Assembly (NCBI RefSeq): GCF_905163445.1 | Contig: NC_053201.1 | Location: forward strand, 4,536,001 to 4,600,000 | Reading direction: 5' to 3' | Source of the DNA: Pararge aegeria | Lineage: Eukaryota > Arthropoda > Insecta > Lepidoptera > Nymphalidae | Length of the DNA: 64,000 nucleotides | Shown: positions 9,625-18,345 of the stretch, piece after piece | How the letters are laid out: every line of letters starts with the position of its first letter | Numbering within the stretch: position 1 is the stretch's first letter | Translations under genes and position numbers: made by a program | The notes under the pieces: model-generated | Database searches by the model: none | The model's input: the letters and a program-made list of their open reading frames with translations, nothing else | Told to the model about the DNA's origin: nothing

Positions 9625-9830
9625 GCTGAGATGCGGCCTGGATATAATCTTCAATAGTCTATTACAGACCACTGCTGGACTCAAAGCCTCTTCCAACAGG
9701 GTGGTTTGTACATAATCAGCACGCTGGGCAGACGGGTTTTTGATGCTGCCCAGATCTCCGTTATATTTGCTTATTCGCCTCGTAGGACACCCGTGGTAAG
9801 AGGAGGTGAATATATTCTTAAAATCATCCA
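9625..9830 (-). repeat. Dispersed repeat J fragment
   Basis: Minus strand: CACGGGTGTCCTACGAGGCG, AATATAACGGAGATCTGGGC, CAAACCACCCTGTTGG and AGTCCAGCAGTGGTCTGTAA. The core GGGTGT...ACGAGGCGA..AAG..AATATAACGGA recurs at 54316-54460 and 61765-61860. A 127-codon minus-strand frame (9469-9852) covers it (YHGCPTRRISKYNG). I take this as a LINE-derived fragment and not a gene. Confidence 0.5.
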
Positions 9831-10635
9831 AAATTATGACGTTTAATTGCAATTTTAAGCCGCAATATTGTATCCTATTTCAAAGTATGTTTAAATACTC
9901 AATTAAATTTAAATCCATACCTAATTCAAAATTAATTCATTTAAGGTAATCTATAGAGTACTATAAACCAGTGTTTATAGCTTACCTTCACTTCAACCAT
10001 ACAGACAGGACGTTTCATTAAAAGTCCTGTCTGTCCGTTTTAAGTTTTAGGCATAAAGTTGAAGCCACTCGCGATTTATTTAAGTTGCAACGAAATGAAT
10101 TCTTTCAGTAATGAAAATATGTTTTTTTTACTAATTTTTAGTGCTCTCAAAGTAGTGCGCAATTATATTAATTGAGAACATTTCTGACAAATGAGACGGG
10201 AGAGCTGCAGTCTCCTAGACGAGTTGCTTGATGACTAGATGTGACCAAAAAAGGACATCACAACGTACAGCCTAGAGATAACAGTATAATAAAACCGTCA
10301 AGTTATACCGATAGCTCTATACGTGTTAGGTTTTTTTGAAAAAACACAGCTCAATAAGGCATGAGATGGGCGATAATGGAGCAGATACTGAAATATTCTT
10401 CTGTATTCTAAGTTAGAGATAAACACTACAATTCCTTCGCACCTGACAAAGATTTTATACATTGGAAGAGGCATTATGTTAACCAAATTAAGCGTTGCTT
10501 TGAATTAATGTAGCTTTATCTATAGCATATTCTTCTTGCAGTATAATAAGCGATGTTTAGATATAATATATAGTTTCATGAGTGTACTTATGCACATGGG
10601 ATCTTAAAAAAAAAACGTTATTATTTATGATGGAC
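9831..10635. other. No recognised feature
   Basis: AT-rich. 10001-10030 contains a small inverted repeat around the pair CAGACAGGAC and GTCCTGTCTG. No gene-like frame. Confidence 0.4.
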
Positions 10636-10965
10636 GTTATACTTCTTTAGCGTAACAGTAAAAATCTTTCAAAAGTTGTATCTTTCGCCTTATTCTGCGT
10701 TTGTAGAAAAAACTACTCTAACAATAGAAAAATGAATTTAATACTAATCTAGTATCTAGTAAGTTATCTCAATATCGGAAAACCACGTTTCATCATTAAA
10801 ATTTGAGATTTTTGTTTGTAGTGTCCAGTTTCAAACCTTTTATTGAAAAATAAAATTGTTGACTATAGCTAACTTCAGGGTGTCGGTTTTTCGTGACGGT
10901 ATGTGCGCGCATCGTAAAAATTTACTCTCATAATTTTTTCCTAACGCGCCTAAAAGACGTATAAC
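10636..10965 (+). mobile_element. TIR element family F, short copy
   Basis: Starts GTTATACTTCTTTAGCG and ends CGCCTAAAAGACGTATAAC. Internally it shares TCTAACAATAGAAAAA, TTAAAATTTGAGATTTTTG, CTAACTTCAGGGTGTCGG and GTGCGCGCATCG with 21584-21934 and, inverted, with 39596-40428. No transposase frame is seen, so it is non-autonomous. Confidence 0.7.
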
Positions 10966-11090
10966 TTTTTAGTTACTATTATTAAGTTTTTCTATCTAAT
11001 ATTTATCAGTAGCCCCATTATGAATTTCGCATTGATCCACCAATGTGAATCGAAAAGCACATAAGTATATATCGTAGTCGTAGATAAGAG

Positions 11091-11210
11091 GTTGGTAAGA
11101 CCCCGACTTCCGTTTCGGGGGGGTAACGGATTTGATCTCCGTCACCCACCTCTAACGTTTCAAACAAAACGAAACGAACTATGTACGATTTAAGTAATTA
11201 AATACCTCTT
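11091..11210 (+). repeat. SINE-C head fragment
   Basis: Modules CCCCGACTTCCGTTTCGGGG, CACCCACCTCTAACGTTTC and AATTAAATACCTCTT match the SINE-C head and early body. Truncated before the conserved CATCGTGAGGAAACC module. Confidence 0.55.
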
Positions 11211-11211
11211 T

Positions 11212-11360
11212 TACTATAGTATTTTACCTACACTTTGAGGAGCATACCTACAATTTTATTTAAATGCATACACCTACAAATTTCGGAACCGACAGGATTT
11301 GAACCTGCGACTTCCAAATCGCGGCCTGAGCGCTTTACGATTTAGCTACGGCTCTCATTC
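11212..11360 (-). repeat. SINE-D copy with tRNA-like head
   Basis: The minus strand reads GAGAGCCGTAGCTAAATCGT, AAGCGCTCAGGCCGCGATTT and B box GCAGGTTCAAATCCTGTCGG, followed by a TTTAAATAAAATTG-type body and an AAGTGTAGGTAAAATAC end. The head resembles a tRNA but lacks clean acceptor pairing and continues into a SINE body shared with 18228 and 46755. Confidence 0.65.
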
Positions 11361-11394
11361 CACCAGTGCCGAAATTAAATTAAATATAATTATG

Positions 11395-11650
11395 GATAAG
11401 GAGGCTGTGATAGCCCAGTCGGTAGGTCTTCGAGTTCACTTTCGGGGGGCGAGTTCGAATCCCAGCACTTTCTCTAAAGGTGAAGGAAAACATCGTGAGG
11501 AAACCTAAGAGTTCTCCAAAATGATCTCAAAGATGTGAATGAATTCCACCATCCGCACTGGGCCAGCGTTTTCTTATCCCCTTTTCATTCTGGGAAGAGA
11601 CCAGTGCCCTGTTATGGGTTTTATGATGATTTTGATGATGATGATTGATA
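11395..11650 (+). repeat. SINE-C copy with (ATG)n tail
   Basis: Head GGCTGTGATAGCCCAGTCGG, GGGCGAGTTCGAATCCCAGC (B box), body GAAGGAAAACATCGTGAGGA, AGAGTTCTCC, CCATCCGCACTGGGCCAGCG and a GATGATGATGATTGATAA tail. Some internal body (between the B box and the GAAGGAAAACATC module) is deleted. Confidence 0.8.
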
Positions 11651-11687
11651 AATAAGTCATTTTAATTATAAAAAGATTATTCGTATA

Positions 11688-12140
11688 CCCACAGGACATG
11701 ATAAAATTATACATACAAAATTTTGATAAGAGAGAAAGCGTACCGAGCTATGAGAATAAGAATTTTTTTGTGTACCAGGATTACATGGTGAAATGAGTCA
11801 CACTTAATTCTCCGTTCAACGAGAGAGGAGGCCTACCTAGTATTAACTCATCCGAATTATGAAGCTGATGAGCTTGTTTGTGTACCAGGAAAACATAAGC
11901 AGAGAGGAGACCTTACCAAGCAGACGCAGTGGTTCATCAAGATGATGGTAATTCAATGAATTTGAAGAGTTTCTTTGTGTACCAGGAGATCATGAAAGAG
12001 TCACCATACTAAATTCCGTTTAACGAGAAAGGTGGCCTACCAAGCTGAGTTTCATCAGTATTATGAAACTGAATAGTTTATTTGTGTACCAGGAGGACAT
12101 GACGAAATGAGTCACATACAAAATCCCGTTCGAAAACAAA
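11688..12140 (+). repeat. Degenerate minisatellite, about 97-110 bp unit
   Basis: The phrase TGTGTACCAGG recurs at 11769, 11879, 11976 and 12083. Around it, GGACATGACGAAATGAGTCA, AATTCCGTTTAACGAGAAAG and TATGAAACTGA recur in the same order in most units. A fifth, more decayed unit probably opens the array near 11690 (CACAGGACATGATAAA). The units drift in length, consistent with an old array. Confidence 0.75.
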
Positions 12141-12449
12141 CAATACTGTATCGCTTACAACGTATCTCATCGTGTATCTCTACATCAATGACCTAGACCA
12201 TTTTCAAAGTCTACGACCTCCCCGGCGGTAAATGAATAATTCACAACGGTCCAGTAAGTACTGGCTACATTATTAATAAGCGCCGAACGCATCTAGCTCG
12301 CTCTACCTACACCGTGGAATGTAGACTTGTGATGTATGGACACTCGATTTTCATACATTCGTTAATCTTATTGTACTGACCGAGGGGCTAAATAACAAAA
12401 GCTTTAAGTTTAAAACAATATTAACATATCTTAAGGGTTTAAAGTTTAA
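12141..12449. other. No recognised feature
   Basis: Moderate-GC stretch between the minisatellite and the Helitron-like end; no repeat module or open frame recognised. Confidence 0.4.
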
Positions 12450-12546
12450 CTAGCTTCTGCCCGCGACTTCATCTGCGTGAACTTCAGAATTGTCTCTAAA
12501 GCCTCGTTCGTTAAAAATTTTAAACCCTACCACGGGAACTATTAGA
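12450..12546 (-). mobile_element. Helitron-like 3' end
   Basis: Plus strand starts CTAGCTTCTGCCCGCGACTT then CATCTGCGTG, the inverted form of a CGCG-stem hairpin followed by CTAG. It continues AAGCCTCGTTCGTTAAAAAT to about 12546, where SINE-A sequence begins. Confidence 0.55.
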
Positions 12547-12550
12547 GATG

Positions 12551-12661
12551 ACGGCCAATTGGCGCAGTGGACAGCGACCCTGCTTCGTCCAAGACCGTGG
12601 GTTCGATTCCCACTACTGTTACTGTTTTCCATTGTCTGAGTGTTTATCTATATATTATAAG
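12551..12661 (+). repeat. SINE-A copy, part 1 of 2
   Basis: Head CGGCCAATTGGCGCAGTGGA, B box GTGGGTTCGATTCCCAC and body TGTCTGAGTGTTTATC up to TATTATAAG at 12653-12661. The rest of this SINE resumes at 13219 after an inserted retrotransposon fragment. Confidence 0.85.
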
Positions 12662-13218
12662 TCCTTCTCCTCCTTAGTCGTTCACTCTTGACAGAGTGGT
12701 CATGGTTGACGATGGTTCTTTTCCTTTGCCTACAGCAGCTCCCGCGATGCGCCTCCACTTGTCACGATCTTCAGCGTTTCTGGAACATTGGACTATGGAG
12801 GTTTGTGATGTAGCTTTAATTATGTCGGTCCAACGTGTGGGTGATCGACCACGTGACCGTTTGCCTTCCACTTTCCCCTGGACAACAAGTCGTTCCATGG
12901 AGTGCTTATTCCTAGTTATGTGTCCAAAGAACTTGAGGATTCGTATCTGCACAGTCGACAATAACCTCTCTTTGACTTTTAATTCCTCCAGGATCAACAC
13001 GTTAGGCCGAAAAGCTGTCCAAGGGATCCGCAACAGTCGCCGCCAGCACCACATTTCTAGTGCATCGATTCTGCGACGGTCTTTCAAACGCACTGTCCAT
13101 GTTTCTGCGCCATACAGAAATATTGGGAAGACCAAACTTCTCATCAGGCGGACTTTCGTGGCCTTAGTTATATTGCGGTTGCACCACAGTTTTTTTAGCC
13201 TATCAACGGCAGATCTTG
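12662..13218 (-). pseudogene. RTE-like non-LTR retrotransposon C-terminus inserted in SINE-A
   Basis: A minus-strand frame is open from about 13217 down to the stop near 12674. It reads from KATKVRLMRSLVFPIFLYGA, ETWTVRLKDRRRIDALEMWC and WRRLLRIPWTAFRPNVLILE to GHITRNKHSMERLVVQGKVE and RSRGRSPTRWTDIIKA. This is the region after the reverse transcriptase in RTE-like or related non-LTR elements; the catalytic domain is missing. TATTATAAG at 12653-12661 is repeated at 13219-13227, a 9-bp target duplication in the SINE. The 3' end is GGAGGAGAAGGA on the minus strand. The frame is still open, so the insertion may be fairly young. The exact clade is uncertain. Confidence 0.8.
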
Positions 13219-13370
13219 TATTATAAGTATTTTGTATTTGATATTATAAGTAATTATGTATATTATTCATCAGTTATCTTAGTACCCATAACACAAGCTA
13301 CGCTTTCTTTGGGACAAGATGGCGATGTGTGTATTGTCGTAGTATATATATTTGTTTTATTTATTTATTT
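13219..13370 (+). repeat. SINE-A copy, part 2 of 2
   Basis: Resumes with TATTATAAGTATTTTG and runs through ATTATTCATCAGTTATCTTA, CCCATAACACAAGCTACGCT and GATGGCGATGTGTGTATTG to a TATTTAT-rich end. The order is exactly what the first part at 12551-12661 lacks. Confidence 0.85.
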
Positions 13371-13374
13371 TGTA

Positions 13375-13636
13375 TCGGTATAGAAATTACATGTCCTTTC
13401 ACATAGCGTAGGTGACATGCATACCAAGTTTGTGTTGTTTGCATACCAAGTCTGCCCGCAGCTCGTAAACAATTTTCAATTTTCCCTCGGGAACTACTAA
13501 AGGAATCGGGATACAAGGTAGCTTATGTTCTTTTCCATGTCAAAGGCTACATGAATGCCAAATTTCATACAAATCCGTTCAACTGTTTTTACATGATTGA
13601 GTAATCCACGATTTCACATTCATAATATTAGTAGGA
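13375..13636 (-). mobile_element. Helitron-like 5' portion
   Basis: On the minus strand it starts ATCCTACTAATATTATGAAT and continues AACAGTTGAACGGATTTG and TATGAAATTTGGCATTCATG, matching the TC-start family. It abuts the 3' tail of the RTE element at 13637. No CTAG end was found. Confidence 0.5.
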
Positions 13637-14487
13637 TTAATTCATCATCATCATCACATCAACCGATAGACGTCCACTGCTGGACATAGGTCTTTTGTAG
13701 GGAGTTCCAAGTTCCACGATTCTGAGCCGCTTGGATCCAACGGCTACCTGCGACGCGCTTAATGTCGTCTGTCCACCTCGTTGGGGGTCGACCAACGCTG
13801 CGCTTACCAGTACGGGGCTGCCATTCCAGCACCTTGGGACCCCAACGTCCATCCTTTCTCCGAACTATGTGCCCGGCCCATTGCCACTTAAGCTTCGCGA
13901 CTCGTTGAGCTATGTCGGTAACTTTGGTTCTTCTACGAATCTCCACATTTCTGATTCGATCGCGTAGAGATACTCCGAGCATAGCTCTCTCCATCGCCCG
14001 CTGAGTGACTCTAAGCCTTCTTATGAGGCCCATAGTTAACGACCATGTTTCAGAGCCATAGGTCATCACTGGCAACACGCACTGTTCGAAGACTTTCGTC
14101 TTCAGGCACTGAGGGATTTCTGACGAAAAGATGCCACGGAGTTTCCCGAACGCTGCCCATCCGAGTTGGATTCGGCGGTTCACCTCCTTCTCGAAATTGG
14201 ACCTACCTAACTGGATCGTGTGTCCTAGGTATACGTATTCGTCAACAATTTCGAGTGCAGTGTTCTCAACGATTACTGGTTGAAGCGGAACATGAGCATT
14301 AGACATAATCTTCGTCTTGCTCATGTTCATTCGTAGGCCAACCTGTTGAGAAGCTCTGCTGAGGCCATCGAGCATCGTATTTAGGTCTCCCAGAGTCTCT
14401 GCCATTATGACTACATCGTCGGCAAACCGAAGTTGAGTGATGTACTCGCCGTTAATGTTGATGCCAAGTCCGTTCCATTCCAGATTA
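13637..14487 (-). pseudogene. RTE-clade retrotransposon, C-terminal half with FADD motif
   Basis: The minus-strand frame is open from about 14487, upstream of the first ATG at 14405, down to the stop near 13659. It begins LEWNGLGININGEYITQLRF and includes the reverse-transcriptase catalytic motif FADD at 14415-14426. Downstream come KTKIMSNAHVPLQPV, YVYLGHTIQLGRSNFEKEVN, TDIAQRVAKLKWQWAGHI and RPPTRWTDDIKRVAGSRW, ending QKTYVQQWTSIG. This is the thumb and C-terminal part of RTE-type elements. The 3' tail is GATGATGATGATGA at 13637-13655. At 14487 it stops against a TATATA microsatellite, so the endonuclease and most of the palm domain are gone. No frameshift is seen in what remains. Confidence 0.9.
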
Positions 14488-15030
14488 ATTTACTGATATA
14501 TATATATATCTACGTATGTACATATATATTTAACAATATTACCCATGCATGTACATATTTGAATTCGCAGTTTTTTGTAAATATAATGTACACTTATTTA
14601 AAAAGCTAAAGACAAATTCCCTCGAAATGTTAGAAATCCAGAATGATTGATCTTTTATAAAGCTTCAATGACCGCGACCTATTTTAAAAGCTCTAATGCA
14701 ATGTTCATTAAGATTTTCATCCTGTGACCGCAAAATATACAGATTTTATCATTGAGAAGGTTTAACCCAGCTTTGTAGAATGGAATTTAACAAAATTAAT
14801 TTTATTTGGTTAAGGCATTTTTAGTGCACGAAAATATTAGACTTGATATAAATACCTTATTACCTATACTGACACTATACTTATTATGCTTTTTAATTTA
14901 CTTCAATATTTGGACGTTGATAAGAACGACAAAATATGCGTGAGACACGAAATGGTAACATCTCTAAATAAGTGTTTACTAAGCTACCATATTTTTCACA
15001 CAAAAGTTTTTTTTTAAGTCTTTATCTATT
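14488..15030. other. No recognised feature
   Basis: AT-rich; a (TA)n run at 14494-14510 marks the edge of the RTE fragment. No frame or repeat module seen. Confidence 0.4.
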
Positions 15031-15150
15031 CGGGTAATTCGGGTGTTAAGAAATGTCTTTCTTAACAATAACAATGGAAGCCCCATCGTTGCCTATACGA
15101 AAATTAATAATTCTTTTTTCTCTTAAATAAAGAAATTGAATTTGAATTTG
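15031..15150 (+). mobile_element. LINE 3' tail fragment
   Basis: Ends CTCTTAAATAAAGAAATTGA plus ATTTGAATTTGAAAA, a LINE-type poly-A signal and (TTTGAA)n tail, preceded by AACAATAACAATGGAAGCCC. No coding part remains. Confidence 0.5.
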
Positions 15151-15194
15151 AAAATTATAAAACACTAGAAATTAAAAAACATTAAATAATAAAA

Positions 15195-15360
15195 CATTAT
15201 AATAGCCATCCAAAGGGGCAATGCTGCCAGCATCTTAGGAACTGTGCCTCGCTGCGGTGGTTTCGAGGATGTTTTCGATTTTATTTAGTTTTAAATAGTT
15301 TAGTTTATTTTAGGTTATATTTGTTAAATTAAACTAAATATAAATACATATAAACACTAG
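15195..15360 (+). repeat. LINE-like fragment H
   Basis: Second copy of the H block: CAAAGGGGCAATGCTGCCAG and CATCTTAGGAACTGTGCC, then AGGATGTTTTCGATTTTATT and a TAGTTTA-rich end. See the inverted copy at 5880. Confidence 0.5.
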
Positions 15361-15429
15361 ACGAATCATGAAATCAATTATCTTTTAAAACCGGTCACCT
15401 AAAAAGGAATGTTCGAAATGTTTAATTTA

Positions 15430-15680
15430 AAAGTACATCTTCAACCCATTAACAGCCGGGTCTCTTTTCAGAATGAAGGGTAGAACGTAGACCACCACAC
15501 TGGCCCAGTGCGGATTGGTGGACTCCACACGAATTGAAAAACAATATGGTGAAATCTCAGGCATGCATGCACGATATTTTTTATCACCGTTGACATTTTA
15601 CACATAACTTAGTGTCTGTATGTACATACTCCAAAGTGAACGAAGTCCTAACCACTGGGCTATCACCGCTTCACTTGTAT
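15430..15680 (-). repeat. SINE-C copy
   Basis: Plus strand: AACCCATTAACAGCCGGGTC, ACACTGGCCCAGTGCGGATT, GGTGGACTCCACAC, TCAGGCATGCATGCACG and CCACTGGGCTATCACCGCTT. Middle modules are mutated but in the right order. Confidence 0.75.
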
Positions 15681-16093
15681 ATTAACTATTTATGTATTAA
15701 CTATCAGTTAAATATATATTATCATAAACATTTAAAGACAAATCATGAAACTACGTATTTCTAAGTATTCGTTGAAGGGTGAAGACCACTGGACCCAAAG
15801 AGTTTAACGTTTTTTTTAGTTAAAAAAAAAATACAACCGAATTTTAATGTGATTAATTATGTGTTATTAGATTATCAGTTTTAAAAATGATTATCATCTC
15901 ACAAACTATTACACGTATTACCTTTCCGGGGTGATATATCTATAATCATTATCTTAGCAAAAGTTAAACCAAATATTGTATGTATTAAATTATTTAAAGA
16001 TTGTAGTTGTAACAACACCCTTACTAAAAAGGTACTAAAAAGGGTACTTTTTAATACACATTACAATACCAACAAATAGTGCTGTGCTGCCGA
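15681..16093. other. No recognised feature
   Basis: AT-rich, without a long frame or recognised repeat. Confidence 0.4.
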
Positions 16094-16138
16094 CTGTAAT
16101 CCATTATTTTTATATAATATAAAAATAATGGATTACAG
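16094..16138. repeat. Perfect 22-bp-arm palindrome
   Basis: CTGTAATCCATTATTTTTAT plus AT, one A, then the exact inverse ending AATGGATTACAG. It lies about 250 bp upstream of the LINE ORF. It may mark the junction of an insertion or be a tiny fold-back element. Confidence 0.8.
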
Positions 16139-16384
16139 AGGGATTATTGGATTATTTAGGAACAGATTTTACTACACTACTACTCAAGAACAGCACTGTT
16201 TTCGACACGAAATTTTTATTGTATTAGTGGTATTTAGCACTTCATCAAGAATCAGGGTTATAAGAATAGAAGTTAATGTCCACCGAGCTGTTCCTATGCG
16301 TGTTAGCGGGCTAAGTAAGTTACATTTGGTACATTTACTAGTTGTCCAAGGACATTTGAGCAACTAAATAGTCTGCAAGATGGA

Positions 16385-17755
16385 ATGCATAGTCCTAAGG
16401 AAAGAAAAAGGTTTAAATCGGGTAGTACTTCTGACCCCACTAACTTTAGACCAGTATCCGTACTACCCACTTTCAGTAAAATCTTTGAAAAACTCATTTT
16501 AAATCAATTACTTTACCATTTTCATAAGTATAATTTACTTCATATTAAGCAATTTGGTTTCACACGGGGTCGCTCAACAATCGACGCAGGTGTTGAGCTA
16601 ATACAAAACATATTTGAAGCCTGGGAGGAGTCACGTGATGCACTTGGTGTGTTCTGTGACTTATCTAAGGCGTTTGATTGTGTTCAACACGAAACGTTAG
16701 TTAGGAAACTACACCACTATGGAATTCAGGGTGTAGCTCTAGACTTAATGAGTAACTATCTACGCGATAGAATTCAGAAAGTCGACGTGAATGGAAAACG
16801 GTCTAATGGATCAGTTATGAAAATAGGTGTCCCACAGGGGTCTATATTAGGACCATTTCTGTTCCTTATTTACATTAATGACCTTCCTTACCTTGCCAAG
16901 GATAAACACGGGATAGTTCTGTTTGCCGATGATACATCACTGACTTTTAAAATAAATCGACGTGAACTAGCTTTTGACGACGTAAACAACTCTCTCGCTA
17001 AAGTGGTACAGTGGTTTGAAGCTAATAATTTGGTTCTTAACGGAAAAAAAACCAAGTGTATAAAATTCACTTTACCTAATGTTAAACACGTGAAAACCAC
17101 TGTACTACTTAATAATGAGGAACTGAAACTGGAGGATACGACAGTTTTTCTAGGAATAACGTTAGATTCTAAACTTCAATGGGGCCCTCATGTAAATAAT
17201 TTATCGAACAGGCTTAGTTCTGCTGCCTATGCGGTAAAGAAGATACGCCATATGACCGACGTAGAAACTGCTAGACTGGTATATTTTAGTTACTTTCACA
17301 GCATTATGTCATATGGAATTTTACTTTGGGGTAATGCTGCTGATATTAGCACTATTTTCGTGCTGCAGAAGAGGGCTGTTCGTTCTATCTACAAAATGGG
17401 TCCGAGAGAGTCATTGAGAGATAAATTTAAAGATTTTAAAATAATGACAGTGTATAGTCAGTACATATTTGAAAATTTAATGTACGTCCATAAAAACATT
17501 TCTAAATTTAAGAAAAAATGTGACTGCAATAATTTAAACATTAGAAGTAAGAATAAACTTACAGTGCAATATACTAGGTTACATAAAATTCATAATTCGT
17601 TTAAAGGAAATTGCATACAATTCTACAATAAACTACCAATTGACATCTTGGAGATGTCTCTTAAAAAGTTCAAAGTTTGTATTAAACGTAAGCTTATAGA
17701 AAAGTCCTATTATAGTATAAAGGACTACGTAAACGATAAAAAAGCTTGGGTGTAA
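16385..17755 (+). CDS. LINE-1 family reverse transcriptase (CR1/Jockey type), 5'-truncated
   Basis: A 456-codon frame encodes most of a non-LTR reverse transcriptase, the enzyme that copies LINE RNA at a nicked target. Visible motifs: FRPVSVLPTFSKIFEKLIL (residues 21-39), FGFTRGRST (57-65), motif A FCDLSKAFD with the catalytic Asp at 92, GVPQGSILGPFLFLIYINDL (148-167) and motif C LFADD with Asp 182 and 183. The thumb and C-terminal part end KSYYSIKDYVNDKKAWV. All three catalytic aspartates remain and there is no internal stop. The start is not genuine: the frame opens inside the domain (KSGSTSDPTN), and 16300-16385 shows weak frame-shifted continuation. The endonuclease and first ORF are missing, so the copy cannot move by itself. 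CR1 and Jockey clades are hard to separate by eye. Confidence 0.9.
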   Translation: MHSPKERKRFKSGSTSDPTNFRPVSVLPTFSKIFEKLILNQLLYHFHKYNLLHIKQFGFTRGRSTIDAGVELIQNIFEAWEESRDALGVFCDLSKAFDCVQHETLVRKLHHYGIQGVALDLMSNYLRDRIQKVDVNGKRSNGSVMKIGVPQGSILGPFLFLIYINDLPYLAKDKHGIVLFADDTSLTFKINRRELAFDDVNNSLAKVVQWFEANNLVLNGKKTKCIKFTLPNVKHVKTTVLLNNEELKLEDTTVFLGITLDSKLQWGPHVNNLSNRLSSAAYAVKKIRHMTDVETARLVYFSYFHSIMSYGILLWGNAADISTIFVLQKRAVRSIYKMGPRESLRDKFKDFKIMTVYSQYIFENLMYVHKNISKFKKKCDCNNLNIRSKNKLTVQYTRLHKIHNSFKGNCIQFYNKLPIDILEMSLKKFKVCIKRKLIEKSYYSIKDYVNDKKAWV

Positions 17756-18037
17756 ATTATTGCTCTAACCAGGTTGCTCTTCTAATAATTTAAAATTACA
17801 TTGTGAGATGGCGATAACAAAAAAAAAAAAAAAAAACACCCGGCTAAGTTTGTTGTGGGCTTCTTCTTAGACCGGGACGCGTTTGGAACCCTCGTAGCTT
17901 TAGTTTTAAGTTTACGAATGTGGTTATCGCCATCATCTCACTACCGTGTAATTCTTATGTACGCATCAAAAGTGCCACCTGTGGGCCTACTTGAATAAAG
18001 ATATTTTTGACTTTGACTTTGACTTTGACTTTGAACT
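17756..18037 (+). other. LINE-1 family 3' UTR with internal stem and (TTTGAC)n tail
   Basis: GTGAGATGGCGATAAC at 17803-17818 pairs with GTTATCGCCATC at 17923-17934, enclosing an A-run and CCCGGCTAAGTTTGTTGTGG. A tandem TTTGAC tail (18004-18034) ends the element, the usual target-primed microsatellite end of this LINE group. Stem and A-run recur in the copy at 600-1113. Confidence 0.8.
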
Positions 18038-18115
18038 GACGTTAATTTTTATTAGTGTTTTTACCTACACTTGGAGGAATTATCAATTTTATAAATTCAA
18101 ACGTGTCTCATTGTA
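18038..18115 (-). repeat. SINE-D tail fragment
   Basis: TTTTTACCTACACTTGGAGG and AATTATCAATTTTATAAATT match, in the same orientation, the 3' part of the SINE-D copy at 11212-11275. Confidence 0.5.
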
Positions 18116-18227
18116 ATAAGGACCTTTGAAAAAGAAGATCGAAACTGCAACGTTTCCTACTAGATTTCGCTACAGTCACTATAAGACTGATGTGAAAGGC
18201 ATATACTGATTTCGTCATCGACGGTAG

Positions 18228-18345
18228 GAGAGCCGTAGCTTAATTGGTGAAAGCGCTCAAGCCGCGATTGCCCCAGAGTCGCAGGTTCAAATCCTGTTAG
18301 TTCCGAAATTTTTTATATGAATTTTAAATTTATAAAACTGACGTT
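18228..18345 (+). repeat. SINE-D copy with tRNA-like head
   Basis: GAGAGCCGTAGCTTAATTGG, GAAAGCGCTCAAGCCGCGAT and B box GCAGGTTCAAATCC, then ATATGAATTTTAAATTTATA. A SINE, not a tRNA gene: it runs into a SINE body and its acceptor ends do not pair. Confidence 0.65.

Noticed and set aside
9469..9852. 127-codon minus-strand frame as a gene
   Set aside because: Its central part is dispersed repeat J, seen again near 54316 and 61765.
11281..11356. tRNA gene on the minus strand
   Set aside because: A and B boxes are visible, but acceptor-stem pairing is poor and the head continues into a SINE-D body shared with 18228 and 46755.
12696..13226. 176-codon plus-strand frame
   Set aside because: Antisense shadow of the RTE-like coding sequence on the minus strand.
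13731..14302. Plus-strand frames of 78 and 85 codons
   Set aside because: Antisense shadows of the RTE fragment with the FADD motif.
18228..18310. tRNA gene on the plus strand
   Set aside because: Same SINE-D head; no proper acceptor stem, and the anticodon arm has extra bases.
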